From assembly GCA_029747585.1 (NCBI GenBank), contig JAPEVF010000531.1, positions 1 through 31,732 on the forward strand: 31,732 nucleotides of DNA, written 5' to 3'. The DNA comes from Pleurotus djamor (lineage: Eukaryota; Basidiomycota; Agaricomycetes; Agaricales; Pleurotaceae). The translations under genes were made by a program, and so were the position numbers. Positions within the stretch are counted from its first letter, which is position 1. The number at the start of each line of letters is the position of its first letter. The notes under the pieces are model-generated. The model was not told the origin of the DNA, ran no database searches, and was given only the letters and a program-made list of their open reading frames with translations. Of this stretch, positions 10,311 to 20,451 are shown in pieces.

Positions 10311-12501
10311 ATGACTTTACCTCTCACTCCTACCCTTGTTTTCGTTTTGCTCACGCTCCCTGTTCTGCTTCGCCTCCTCCGTTCAAAGTCGCGAACCGGG
10401 TTGTCACTCCCTCCCGGTCCTAAAAGGCTTCCCATCATTGGGAACTTGCTTGTCATGCCAAAGACGTATCAGTGGGCAAAGTACGCCCAGTGGTCGAAGG
10501 AATATAGTGCGTACTTTACTGTTTGAACTCCGTCGTTGCTCTGACAATCATGGCATAGACTCGGACATCGTCTATCTTGAAGTCCTTACAAATCCTACAA
10601 TTGTATTGAATTCTCTTGCGAGTGTGCAGGAGATACTCATGCGGCGATCTGCCTTGTCCGCAGATAAGTGAGTATGATCCCCAGTAGAGGGGCACTCTAG
10701 TAACTCACTCACGTCAACCTCTTCAGGCCACAAAGCACAATGATTAAGCTGTACGTACGGTTTCTACGCCATCGCACAGCTTGATCGTTTCCTTTTAACA
10801 CGGACATTATCGTCTCACATTATAGTATCGGGTGGGACTGGAACATCGGTCTTTTACCCTATGGTGCCATTTGGCGCACCCGAAGACGGTTATTTTGGCA
10901 AGAATTTAATCCGTCGAATTCGTTCCTTCATCATCCGAGCCAGCTCAAATACGCCCGCCAGTTTCTCAAGGACCTCCTCGACGATCCGAGCCAATTTGCT
11001 CGACATTGTCACTAGTACGTTGACATTTTTCCTTACCTCCTCAACTTCTCGTTCTCACACCTTATGAAGTACACCAGCGTCTTCGATGATTGAGGTTGCA
11101 TTTGGTTGCGGCGTCGAACCCAAGGACGATCCCACCATCATCATCGCCGAAAAGGCCCTTCATCACTTCAACGAGTCCGCCATCAGCGGGACTTACCTTG
11201 TCGACAGCCTACCTATCCTACAATACCTCCCAACATGGCTTCCTGGGGCGGCCTTTCTGCGGTATGCAAGGATAGCATATCAGGATGCAATGGATCTCCT
11301 GAATATTCCTTTCATGCAAGCGAAGGAACGAATGGTGAGTTTCCTTTTACTCGTTTGGAATTTATCTTCATTCTCCTTTCAGATTCGTGGGGAGATATCC
11401 CCTTGTGTTGTCACGCGAGCGTATGCAAGGCACGGACAGCCGTACCCCGAAGACTTGGAGAACGAAAGAATCATCAAGGAAGTTTCTTCAATGGCCTATG
11501 TACGCATGGCTTCTACATCCTCTCCCTCATATCCACATGTTGAATTTTAGGCCGGCAGCGCTGATACATCCCCACCGCCACTCATCAACTTCGTCGCAGC
11601 GATGGCTTTGTTCCCCAGCGTTCAAGCCAAAGCTCAAGCGGAGCTCGATCGTGTCCTCGGGCATTGATTACCAACGTACGAAGACCAGGTACACCTACCG
11701 TATACTCAAGCGATAATGTGGGAGGTTCTTCGGTGATTCAATGTTTGCTTTACTCTCACGAAGAACCAACCAATTATTTTTTGTCCGTAGTTGGAAACCT
11801 GTCCTACCCCTAGGTGCGTCGTTCAACAGTTCCTAATTAAACAGCAACATGATGACACCCTCCTCCCCCTTGGTGTAGGGACTGCCCATCTCTTGACAAA
11901 TGACGACAGCTACAACGGCTACTTTCTCCCAGGAGGTTGCACAGTCCCACCCAACATATGGCACGATACCTTCATTCGTTTAGTCTGCTGCTTCCGTTGA
12001 ATTGTGATCCAGGGCCATCTTCCGAGACGAGACACTCTTCCCAGACCCTGATCAATTCAAACCCGAACGATTCTTGAACGCCAACGGTGGGATAAATGCG
12101 AAGCTGACGGATGTTGTGGGCATTGGATTTGGGTTTGGCAGACGGTCAGCCGAGTCTACTATCCTAGATTTGGTTTTTCGTATGACATTGCGCTCACATT
12201 GAATATCGTAGGATTTGTCCGGGGCGGTTCTTCGCCAAGGATACAGTATGGCTCTGGACGGCGTCCATGCTGACTGTCTTTGATATCAAGAAGGCGAAGG
12301 ATGATCTCGGGAGAGAGATAACTCCTGATGTCGAAATATTACCGTTGATGGTCACGTTAGATTTGTTTCTCGATGGTGTTCTGCTCTTCCGAGTCTGCTC
12401 TGACCGCCCTCTCTTTTACTAGGAAAATCAAGCCTTTCAAATGTGACATCAAACCACGGTCAGCTGGCGCGGAGAAATTGATTCGGGAGCCTGAATTATG
12501 A
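10311..12501 (+). pseudogene. Cytochrome P450-1 (12 exons) with one in-frame TGA
   Basis: Exons: 10311-10506, 10559-10667, 10727-10750, 10826-11014, 11070-11334, 11383-11499, 11551-11732, 11792-11814, 11879-11960, 12013-12144, 12212-12355, 12423-12501 (514 codons with the stop). An N-terminal membrane anchor (residues ~2-23) is followed by a proline hinge (LPPGPKRLPIIGN). The I-helix reads AGSADTSPPP (301-310), then EVLR as the ExxR motif and FKPERF. The heme loop FGFGRR-ICPGRFFA is split by intron 10, with the Cys ligand at ~442. Exon sizes and phases match P450-2 almost exactly. An in-frame TGA (11665-11667, codon 339) lies just after the I-helix, where P450-2 has GRCLP; a CGA-to-TGA change is a likely origin. 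Intron 9 would need a GC donor (GCACGA). It was probably a microsomal monooxygenase and is probably now inactive, unless the TGA is a sequencing error. Confidence 0.85.
11665..11667 (+). other. Premature TGA codon in P450-1
   Basis: The frame of exon 7 (11551-11732) reads DRVLGH-TGA-LPTYEDQ. The residues after the stop clearly continue the P450 sequence, aligning with LPSFEDQ in P450-2. The downstream exons remain open to the natural end, which implies a recent mutation or a base-calling error. Confidence 0.85.
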
Positions 12502-13058
12502 CAGTGCACTAGTGACTCTACGTACCGTGTGTTGCGACCACATGCCTTTTCTCTCCCAGTCGCTGCCACCATGCTTCAAGGTACCACTTGTCGTGGGTTG
12601 AATCTAACAGACTTAATACGTGGAACGCCAGATGCCTGCTGATCAAACAGGCTATCACTCGTGTTTGATCCCCACCGCCCGTTATGCTTCTGTTCCTGTC
12701 GGTAATTGCTGTCCATCGATTATCAATCCTCACCCATTCCCTACCGCCGTGAGACTTCGAGATCGCGATTCTTGCGAAGCCGCTCATGTCAAAGGTCACA
12801 TGCTGCACCCTTCAATCTTGTGAACATCTGCATCATAACTAACGCAGGTACGCCGCCGTTGTCACCTTTGTTCTCATGACAGAATGAAAACCTTCCATCC
12901 CAGGCGGAGGACTCTCATCATCGCGGATGCGTTCCTTCAATCCTGCAAAACCGAGGAGNTTTTTTTTCTCAAGGTTGACAGATGCTGCGTGTTTGTATAA
13001 AACTTCTTCCACCGCTATCCTAGTTCCATTTGAGCCCTTCTATCGTGTCTCACCGGAG
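12502..13058. other. Spacer between the two P450 genes (P450-2 promoter region)
   Basis: No ORF with recognisable features. One N lies at 12959. The spacer is only ~560 bp and the genes point the same way, consistent with tandem duplication. Its 3' part must carry the promoter of P450-2. Confidence 0.5.
12996..13002 (+). promoter_or_regulatory. TATA box candidate for P450-2
   Basis: TATAAAA lies 57 nt upstream of the P450-2 start codon (13059), a normal TATA-to-ATG distance for a short-leader fungal gene. No equivalent element stands out at that distance before P450-1. Confidence 0.5.
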
Positions 13059-15310
13059 ATGAGCCTTTCAATCACTCTTGCTAGCCTGTTCACCGTCGCT
13101 GGAATTCTACTCGCCTTCAAACATTGGAGAAAAGTTCGAAGTCGCGGCTTACCACTCCCGCCTGGTCCGAGGAAACTTCCAGTAATCGGCAACTTGCTTT
13201 CAGCACCAACGCGGTTTCAATGGGTCAAGTATGCTCAGTGGTCCAAGGATTTCGGTTTGCTCTCAGTCCGCCTACTTACGTTTTGGTAAATTAAGCTCTC
13301 TCAGGCTCAGAAATACTTCATCTTCAAGTTCTCGGTACTTCGATGATTGTATTGAACTCGCTCGAAAGCGTTCAAGAGATCTTGAACCAGCGATCTGCGC
13401 TCTCGTCGGCCAGGTATGTCCCTCCAATGGTCAATTCGCCGTTGACCTCTGTGGAAGCTTACGTCGCCTATGCAGATCGGAAAGTACAATGGTAAACCAG
13501 CTGTACGTTTCATATCCTCTCTTAGTCCAAAGGCTCGGTATGATTCTCAGTGCTTCTCTGTCTAGCATGGGATGGGACTGGAACTTGGCGCTTATCACCA
13601 ATGGAAATCCTTGGCGAAATCGACGTCGCTTATTCTGGCAAGAATTCAATCCGGCCAACTCATCTTTTCATCGTCCTACACAAGTCAAGTTCTGTAGACG
13701 ATTCCTCCAAGATGTCCTCAACGATCCGTCACATTATGTCCACCACTGCCGCTAGTTCGTCTCTTCCTCCTCCATTCTGAAATGGTTGAGTTTGCAATTC
13801 TCATCCTTCTCATTTTTCTCAAGTACACCGGCTTCATCCATCATTGAAGTCGCTTATGGTATCACTGTTGAGCCAAAAGATGACCCTATGGTTGCCGTCG
13901 CTGACCACGCTATGAATTTTCTCAATAACGCCGGGATTCCCGGAACCTACCTTGTCGACCATATCCCCATTCTCCGATACATCCCTTCTTGGCTCCCCGG
14001 TGCTCAATTCCAAAAATTTGCGAAAGCAGCCTACTCTGCCGCCCAAGATATGATCAACGTCCCATACGCAAACGTGCGGGAGAGGCTTGTACGTGTGAAT
14101 ATCAAATCTCTCCATGCTCCGAAATATTCAGACTGTTTCTTTCGACGGGGAACAGATTAAGGGAGAAGCCCCACCTTGTGTTGTGTCTCGCGCGTTCGCA
14201 CGCGAAGAAAAATATCTAGGAGACCCGGAGATGGAAGCGATATTAAAGGATGTAGCATCTGTGGCATACGTACGTGTGCCTCTGAATCACCCTTCACTAC
14301 CGCTCATCTCCTGATCTACAAACTTTACATCACACGTGTATCAACGCCTTGCAGGCTGGTGGTGTTGACACAACAAACCCTCCCCTTCTAGCTTTCGCCG
14401 CGGCTATGGTTTTATTTCCTGAAGTCCAGAAGAAGGCACAGTTAGAAGTTGATACAGTACTCAATGGTCGTTGTCTCCCTTCGTTTGAAGACCAGTCGCT
14501 ACTCCCGTACTCACAAGCGGTCATGTGGGAGCTGTTTCGGTCGGTCATCACTTCATTTAACTCTTCCATACTCTCATCTAATCATCTCCTTAGATGGAAG
14601 ACCGTCCTACCTCTAGGTGAGCGCGCGACACCCAATTCTTCATTCAATCCTTTAACCCTTGAGGTACATAGGTGTTGCCCATCGCACGATCACCGACGAC
14701 ATATATTCGGGATTTTTCATTCCAGGTGGGAGTATCGTACTCGCTAATGTTTGGTAAGCACCAGACCAATCATTCACTTCCTGCTAAGTATGAAACGTGC
14801 GATGTGGGTCGACGCGCTCAGGGCCATCATGCGGGATGAACAGTTATTCCCTCAGCCCGATGAATTTAGACCGGAGCGTTTCATCAACGAAGACGGGTCG
14901 ATCAATCGCAAACTTACAGAAGCTGTGGAGATAACATTTGGGCTTGGACGGAGGTACTCTCACGAGGTTCTTCCTTGGTTCTGAACGTTCACCTCCGCTC
15001 AGGATATGTCCAGGACGATTCTTCGCCAGAGACACTGTTTGGCTATGGATCACGTCCCTGCTAAGTGTCTTCAATATCAACCCAGCAAAAGATGCCAATG
15101 GGCAGAAGTTACTCCCTGACGTCGACCTCTTGCCCTTATTCATAACGTTCGCTCGCTTTCAGTCTCATTATTGGTGCAGGCGCTGACTAAATGGAATCAT
15201 CCAGGAGGATCAAATCGCTGGAATGTGATATCACGCCTCGCTCCAAAGAGGCGGTGAAGTTGATAAGAGACTCTGAATTAGAGTTGGATTTGGATGTTCT
15301 GGCGGGATGA
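13059..15310 (+). CDS. Cytochrome P450-2, intact, 12 exons, 523 aa
   Basis: Exons: 13059-13254, 13305-13413, 13476-13502, 13566-13754, 13824-14088, 14156-14269, 14355-14539, 14594-14616, 14672-14753, 14822-14953, 15003-15146, 15205-15310. All introns are GT-AG, and all phases join into one frame of 524 codons. It has an N-terminal hydrophobic anchor (~3-20), a hinge LPLPPGPRKLPVIGN and the C-helix-type motif WRNRRRLFWQEFNP. The I-helix is AGGVDTTNPP (301-310), followed by ELFR (359-362), FRPERF (412-417) and the heme loop FGLGRR-ICPGRFFA with Cys443. It is of the basidiomycete type often annotated as O-methylsterigmatocystin oxidoreductase (CYP64/CYP5144-like); I cannot give the CYP family. 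It is likely ER-bound and needs cytochrome P450 reductase. It is a tandem paralogue of P450-1. Substrate unknown. Confidence 0.93.
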
Positions 15311-15328
15311 GCAGTGGCGAAGCTCATT

Positions 15329-15360
15329 TCAGAGCGAGTGCTGATCAGAGCGAGTGCTGA
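15329..15360. repeat. Perfect 16-bp tandem duplication
   Basis: TCAGAGCGAGTGCTGA occurs twice with no spacer, 18 bp after the P450-2 stop codon, in the expected 3' untranslated region. Probably a slippage duplication. Confidence 0.9.
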
Positions 15361-15465
15361 AGGTCGTAACTTGAGAGCGGAACAAGGGGAACTGGGTATC
15401 GGTGAAACGCTTGTCGCTAACGATGTCATAAGCGAAAGAATACATAATTGTCTTGCAAGTGCCTG

Positions 15466-15795
15466 TTAGTCCTCTAATTGCCAACCGTGATCTTCATTCT
15501 CACCTATATAAGCCTCTTCTACGTCCCGCGTAGTAATCTCCGTTGCATACGCTGATAGGTGATTGATATTCCGTTCGAATTCCGTTGGATGAAGACCGCA
15601 AGAAGACCGATGGAAAGATTGTATGACGGTTTGATGACGGTGATCCTCCCCACTTGTATCGCTTTGAGACATACCATTGAACGGATGTAAGAGACTCAAA
15701 CGCTGAGCGTGCTTGAGCTTGAGGTTTGAAATAGAATACTTGAAATCCTGTTTGTCTGGTCCGTGCAAAATCCGTGCTGGGCGCTTGTCATCCAA
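15466..15795 (-). CDS. Possible 109-aa hypothetical protein
   Basis: An uninterrupted ATG-started frame lies on the strand opposite the flanking genes. It begins MDDKRPARILHGPDKQDF and ends in an acidic tail (EEAYIGENEDHGWQLED). It is hydrophilic, with no signal peptide, membrane segment or domain I recognise. It sits alone between two + strand genes and could be a chance ORF. Listed because no coding frame on the + strand explains it. Confidence 0.2.
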   Translation of the reverse strand: MDDKRPARILHGPDKQDFKYSISNLKLKHAQRLSLLHPFNGMSQSDTSGEDHRHQTVIQSFHRSSCGLHPTEFERNINHLSAYATEITTRDVEEAYIGENEDHGWQLED

Positions 15796-15882
15796 GGAGG
15801 TATTCGTGACAAGCGCTTAAACTTTGGCCGTTTTGATAAGTACCACCACCACTTAGCTTCATCCCTCGGGCCACTCCTTACC

Positions 15883-17492
15883 ATGGTACTGTCATCAAAT
15901 TCTCATCAAGTGAGCTTGACTAATGTGACGTCAAAACATGCTTGTCTAGGTCCTTGTTGACCCTGCTCTGGCGCAACGACCCATCGATCTGCAGATTGCC
16001 AATCACGAAAAGGCCATTCGCAAATTGAAAACGGCTCGAAACACACACAGCCATATCTCTCAGCTTCCGCTTGAAGTTCTTGCACTGATTTTTCAGTATC
16101 TAAAACGCCCTACCCACACCCATCGTCGCAAGGACCGTGGCTGGTTGACTGTGCTGCGCGTCTGTCGTGCATGGCATCAATTGGCCTTAGACACTCCACG
16201 GTTGTGGTCTCATATCACGCTATCTGAGAGGTCAAATGAAGAGCTTCTGATAAAACGCTCAAAGAGTACACCATTGCAAGTCGTTGCTGATATCTTTGGC
16301 GTCGAGGCCAGTGTTATTGGAACCTTAGCCGCCATCGTTGGAAGAGAATCGTACAGGCTCACCCATCTGAAGGTTGATTCAGCAAGGCACGCGGAGATGC
16401 TCGCATTCCTGGAGGGTAGTTCATGTACTTCCGCACCAAAACTCGAACACCTTGATCTTCACAACCGCACGCACGGCGACGCTCACAGTCAGGAATCCAT
16501 GAACATGCTGCCATGGGACCTACCCTCCCTTCGTCATCTGACAATCATGCTGCTTCCTCCTCCCTTACCATTTCCTGTATCCCCAAACCTTACCGAACTC
16601 ATCATCGAGACGCCGGATGGTTCAAATGATCAACTAGGGGTCGTAGCTGTCGTCCAAATGCTGTCGCAGCATCCTCTTCTCGAAAGAGTTGAACTCGAAC
16701 AACTCTCCGCCTTAGATGACGACGAATCGATCTCGAACCAAGCGCGTATACTCCAAGCTCAACCATCTACCCGTATCTCGCTCCCCCACTTGAAGTTACT
16801 CAAGATCGCGTCACACGATATCAGGCAACTCAGGATTTTCAAGTACCTTGACTTCCCTGGTACGGCTCGCCTCCTCCTCAATTGCAAGTCTTCCCCTTCT
16901 GGCGGGGACGAGCCGATCGATGCTTCGTCCGTCACTACGGCATGGACCTCCGTGGCTGTGGAACTGGCTAGGATGAACCCCCCATTTCGCTTCACCTCAT
17001 CAACCATAGCGAATCTACCGCTGGGAAACTTTTCTGTCTGCTTTCGAGAATCTAACCACAAAGATACTCCCGCACTCTCACTCTCTCACCCCCACCCCAT
17101 CACACCATTCCTCGAGGCCATCAACCTCTTTTCTCCGACCGTCACCAAACTCACACTGTCTGATTTCAATCAAAATACAGCCGAAGCAGTGGGTTCCTTG
17201 CTTCGTATTTTCGATGAAGTCCGAACCCTCGTCATTGAAAACTGCCCACCCCCAAATTTTGGAGGACTTACTGCCTCCCGATGGTTCCGAAACTTTGGAT
17301 CACGACCCAAACAGCATGGATCTATGTCTCCCAAAGCTGAAATGGGTTTTCTTCTTGGGTTACCAACTCTACGAGGAGTCGCTGAGACAGGGGGAAAAGC
17401 ACGAGAATATCATGAGGCTCATCGANNGNTACAGAANAGGCTATCTCATTAGGTCAGTCATAAATGGTTTTCTCGGCGGTACAGTGCGTTGA
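15883..17492 (+). pseudogene. F-box protein 2, paralogue of F-box 1, with 3' frameshift
   Basis: Model: exon 1 15883-15909, a short 40-nt intron (GTGAGC...TCTAG, branch CTAAT), then one long exon from 15950. The N-terminus MVLSSNSHQVLVDPALAQRP leads to an F-box at ~45-90 (ISQLPLEVLALIFQYL ... RGWLTVLRVCRAWHQLAL) and a leucine-rich region parallel to F-box 1. At about 17245-17262 (CCCACCCCCAAATTTT) the homologous sequence shifts by one base: QILEDLLP and CLPKLKWVFF continue in the +1 frame and match the F-box 1 pattern (IILDALLP, LPKLMEVHF). Ns at 17426-17437 follow, and the shifted frame ends at TGA 17490-17492. Either a homopolymer sequencing error or a genuine frameshift. Otherwise it would encode an SCF adaptor protein. 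Confidence 0.7.
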
Positions 17493-18718
17493 TCTTGGGA
17501 TGTCAGATGGGCAACATATTCCAAAGGTGGTTTCAAGGAAGGTGTCTCCCTGAGTATCGACGACGAGATGAATCGTTGGCAGAAGTACGCCTATGGTGAG
17601 TCCCCCCAAGTCGTTCAGGCGCAACTTGCTTGCTAACCACTCCTTCAAGGATGTAATGAACTCTTGTTCAACCCACTCGTTCAATGGTGGAAGAAAGGCC
17701 CCATTGCCAAGCAAATACATCGCTTCGTGTGGTCAGTTGCTCCGCTGCATTACAAGATCTCTACCCTCTCATGTAAGTTTCCAACTACCTTCGGAGGTGG
17801 CTGGTACTAAATCTTTCGTGCTAGACATGTTCTCCTACTGTAAGTAACCAAGCATTCACGTTACTCCTTTCGGCTCATACGCCTGGCTTAGATGGTATTG
17901 CCGCGACCGTGACTCTGGGAATCATCAACTACATTTTCTTGGGTTTCCAATTCCCCGTCGACGGCTTCTACATGAGATCGTTCGAGATTTTCCTTGCGAC
18001 GACTGTCGTTTTCTATGGCACAGGAAACTTTGGCTACACAATGTTGGAATACCGTCTCGGCCACAAGCCTTTGGTGAGTATCTTCGGTGTATCAAAGCGA
18101 GTTTATGGGGCTCACTCGGCCATTCTAGTTCAAGGGCTTGTTGGAGAACCTGATGTGGGTTCCGTACTTGTGAGTCGGGATGTTTATCCAGGAGAACATG
18201 CGTGATCTGAGCTCTCTCTTGCAGCTTTTTCTTCTTTGGTGGCATGGCAATCCCCGTCAGCCAAGCCCTCCTCGCGCATTTGTTCTCATATAATATCACT
18301 TGGTCCGCGACTATCAAGGAAGTTGAACGGTCAAATTTCTTTAAAGAAGTCCCCAAAATCGCGAAGAGGTTTGTCACGGCTTCCAAACTGATTCCCCACG
18401 TCGCTGATGGCGGCTTATGAATAGGTTTTGGTTCCCTATGACAGTTTCGTTGATAATCATTGTAGGGATGATAATCTGTAGCACCTCGCTCGTGCCCTTC
18501 CAATGGCGCGTCGATGCGAGTGGATGGGCCGTTATATTCCCTCTTGCGTAAGTGTGACGTTGTACCTCGGATATCGCTAGCTGACAAAGCTTTTGGTAGA
18601 ATGTCGACTGGGTGCCACATACTTCAGCCCGTGAGTACCATAACCTTCACCCCGAGCTTGTCCTGAATCCTCTACCTAGATCGTCTTGAATCCCTGGTTG
18701 ATGATCTTCTCATACTAA
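17493..18718 (+). pseudogene. C-terminal part of a GT2-family glycosyltransferase (5' truncated), 9 exons
   Basis: Exons: 17493-17595, 17650-17772, 17825-17839 (15 nt), 17892-18073, 18129-18169, 18225-18368, 18425-18547, 18600-18630, 18680-18718; 266 codons in one frame. The protein starts WDVRWATYSKGGFKEGVSLS, then DDEMNRWQKYAYG (containing the RW pair expected of the QxxRW-type motif). Four or more hydrophobic TM stretches and a CHILQPIVLNPWLMIFSY end follow, which I recognise from the fungal multi-TM GT2 glycosyltransferase-like proteins. The catalytic GT-A part with its DxD motif should lie upstream, but the preceding sequence is F-box 2, with a TGA immediately before. Every remaining splice site is intact, so the truncation is recent or reflects a misassembly at the Ns around 17430. 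Confidence 0.75.
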
Positions 18719-18941
18719 ATACCCTTCATGGCCAGCTATATCCTTTCTTGCACACACGCTTTCCAACGGACAAATTTTAATTGTTACATATTTGCGGCAC
18801 CCACTAGATGGTATGACTTATACATGCTTGTAATCGCTCCTTTCGCTGAAAATATACGAATTCAAACCCTCAACGGTTGTAACGTCCGAGGAGGTTTGGA
18901 AACAGCGGTCGGAAAAGCGAAAAACGTCTATCGATCCTAGT

Positions 18942-20038
18942 TTACAAGCCCGCTTCGCAGCGTTTCAACTCGAGCCCTTCAGACCAACTTTCGTACGCAT
19001 CGATTTCTCGGTTGAAATCAGCCCATTTCCCCCGGATCGCCGCCACCGAAGCCTTTCCAAGAGGCAATCTCAAAGGGGGCGATTCAAGCTTGCTAACCTC
19101 GTAGATCTTTGCTACGGCTTTCTCTGGATCGCCGTATGGGATAGGCGAGTTTTCTGCTGTATACGCAATCCTGAGTCGCTGAGCTGCCAAACGAGGGTCT
19201 GCGTAGGCTGAAGGTGGAGCAAATATCTGCATCTTGCCCATGTGAGCTTCAGTTTTGAAAATGCTAAGCTCAATTGACGTTATCTACCATAGGCTAGTCA
19301 ATAATTTTGACCGATTGAGGACCATGGACTGGACTCACCTTGATGTTCCAAGCTGGGTCGAGTTCCCTTGAATACGTCTCCGTCAGGCCCTCGAGAGCTA
19401 CAAATTCTAGTCAAGCACTTTTCATACACAGAACATCAGCTTTTGATACCATGTTTACTTGATCGGATTGCGAAATTAGCGGGGCATCTCCGAAGTTCAG
19501 ATAAGTTCTTACCTCGCTGCGTAGTAGCCCATACTAGGTGCACCGACAATACCGGTTACTGAGCTGTTGTTCAACAAGACCCCGCCTGCGCCTTTGACAT
19601 TCCTCTCCCTGAAGGACTTAATGGCCTCTCTCATGACGTTTCCAGCTCCCCAGAAGTTGACCTCAAACATCGCTCTTGCTTCATCTTCTTGTTCATCAGT
19701 CTCGACTTCAGCCATATAGCCAGTGCCAGAATTGTTGAAGACGACGTCGACTCGCCCGAACGTTTTGTAGGCACTATCGAACGTGGATTCGATATCTTGC
19801 CTCTTCGTGACATCGCACTTCACGACAAGCAGCTGATCGGCGGCGGCGTACTTCTCCGCTACGTCATCTAGGGATTTGGTAGAACGGACTGCGGCGACAA
19901 CGATCTCATGCTTGGACAGCACTGCTTCCGTCATGCGCCTCCCAAAACCTGATGAAGCACCGGTGACTAAAAGCATATTGAGTCAACATCGGAACCTCTT
20001 GCATTAAGATGACACTCACTTAGCCAAACTCGAGACAT
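18942..20038 (-). CDS. Short-chain dehydrogenase/reductase A, 5 exons, 293 aa
   Basis: Exons, in transcription order: 20038-20020, 19966-19513, 19457-19450 (8 nt), 19397-19339, 19283-18942. The joined frame is 294 codons. It has the Rossmann motif TGASSGFG (8-15), NNSG (84-87), catalytic Ser142 in LLNNSSVTG and the active site Y155-A-A-S-K159, followed by HALEGLTETYSRELDPAWNIK (split by an intron after K). The catalytic lysine codon lies in the 8-nt micro-exon TAAACATG; without it the frame fails. It is likely an NAD(P)-dependent oxidoreductase of the classical SDR fold, cytosolic (no signal or TM). SDR B is its paralogue with the same intron positions. Substrate not predictable. Confidence 0.88.
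19450..19457 (-). other. 8-nt micro-exon of SDR A encoding the catalytic lysine
   Basis: On the - strand the sequence reads GATCAAG|TAAACATG|GTATC. It completes a Ser codon (AG+T), gives AAA (Lys) CAT (His), and leaves G for an Ala codon with the next exon (CT). The matching micro-exon in SDR B is CAAACATG. Confidence 0.85.
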
Positions 20039-20102
20039 TGAGGTGGTAAGTGTTGGAAGGGAACCTTGGTACTGTCATCTTAGTATACTCACTTGCTCGC
20101 TC

Positions 20103-20109
20103 ATTTATA
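20103..20109 (-). promoter_or_regulatory. TATA box candidate for SDR A
   Basis: On the - strand TATAAAT lies about 65 nt upstream of the SDR A start codon (20038), a normal distance. A second similar AT-rich element (TTTATAAT) lies further upstream near 20186-20196. Confidence 0.4.
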
Positions 20110-20451
20110 ATTATCCCTCAGCCGTCGACCGGGTCGTTGAAGAAGCCTTTCGCCTTGAAAGACGCCCTTGGCATTTGTTTCAGATTATAAATAGACCTGT
20201 AATTCGGAGGTAGCACATAGGCATATTCAAGACGTTACCAAACCCATCACCGGTGCTTAAGAAGCTTTTCACGCCAGAAGGGCCTCTTCGGTGAGTGTCC
20301 TGTATGATGTGAAAGAAGAAAACATTGGAAGAAAAATACTCATGGGCAAACAATGCATTTCGGGCGTGCAGGGGTGCGGATGTCATACAAGCAACTGGGT
20401 GATGGGAAGTGGAAAACACATGTAATTATATACTTGACCCAGAGGCTGGCC
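20110..20451. other. Upstream region of SDR A, no gene seen
   Basis: Two loosely similar segments (about 20125-20170 and 20245-20290, both with a GAAGC(C/T)TTTC-like core) suggest a weak old duplication. No supportable ORF. Confidence 0.3.

Larger units (their letters stand above)
15311..15882. other. Intergenic region between P450-2 and F-box 2
   Basis: It begins with a perfect 16-bp tandem duplication (15329-15360) and contains a 109-codon open frame on the - strand, listed separately. No other supportable feature is seen. Confidence 0.4.

Noticed and set aside
18225..18620. Antisense 231-codon ORF opposite the GT2 exons
   Set aside because: It lies across nine well-spliced GT2 exons and introns and has no motif; a shadow frame.
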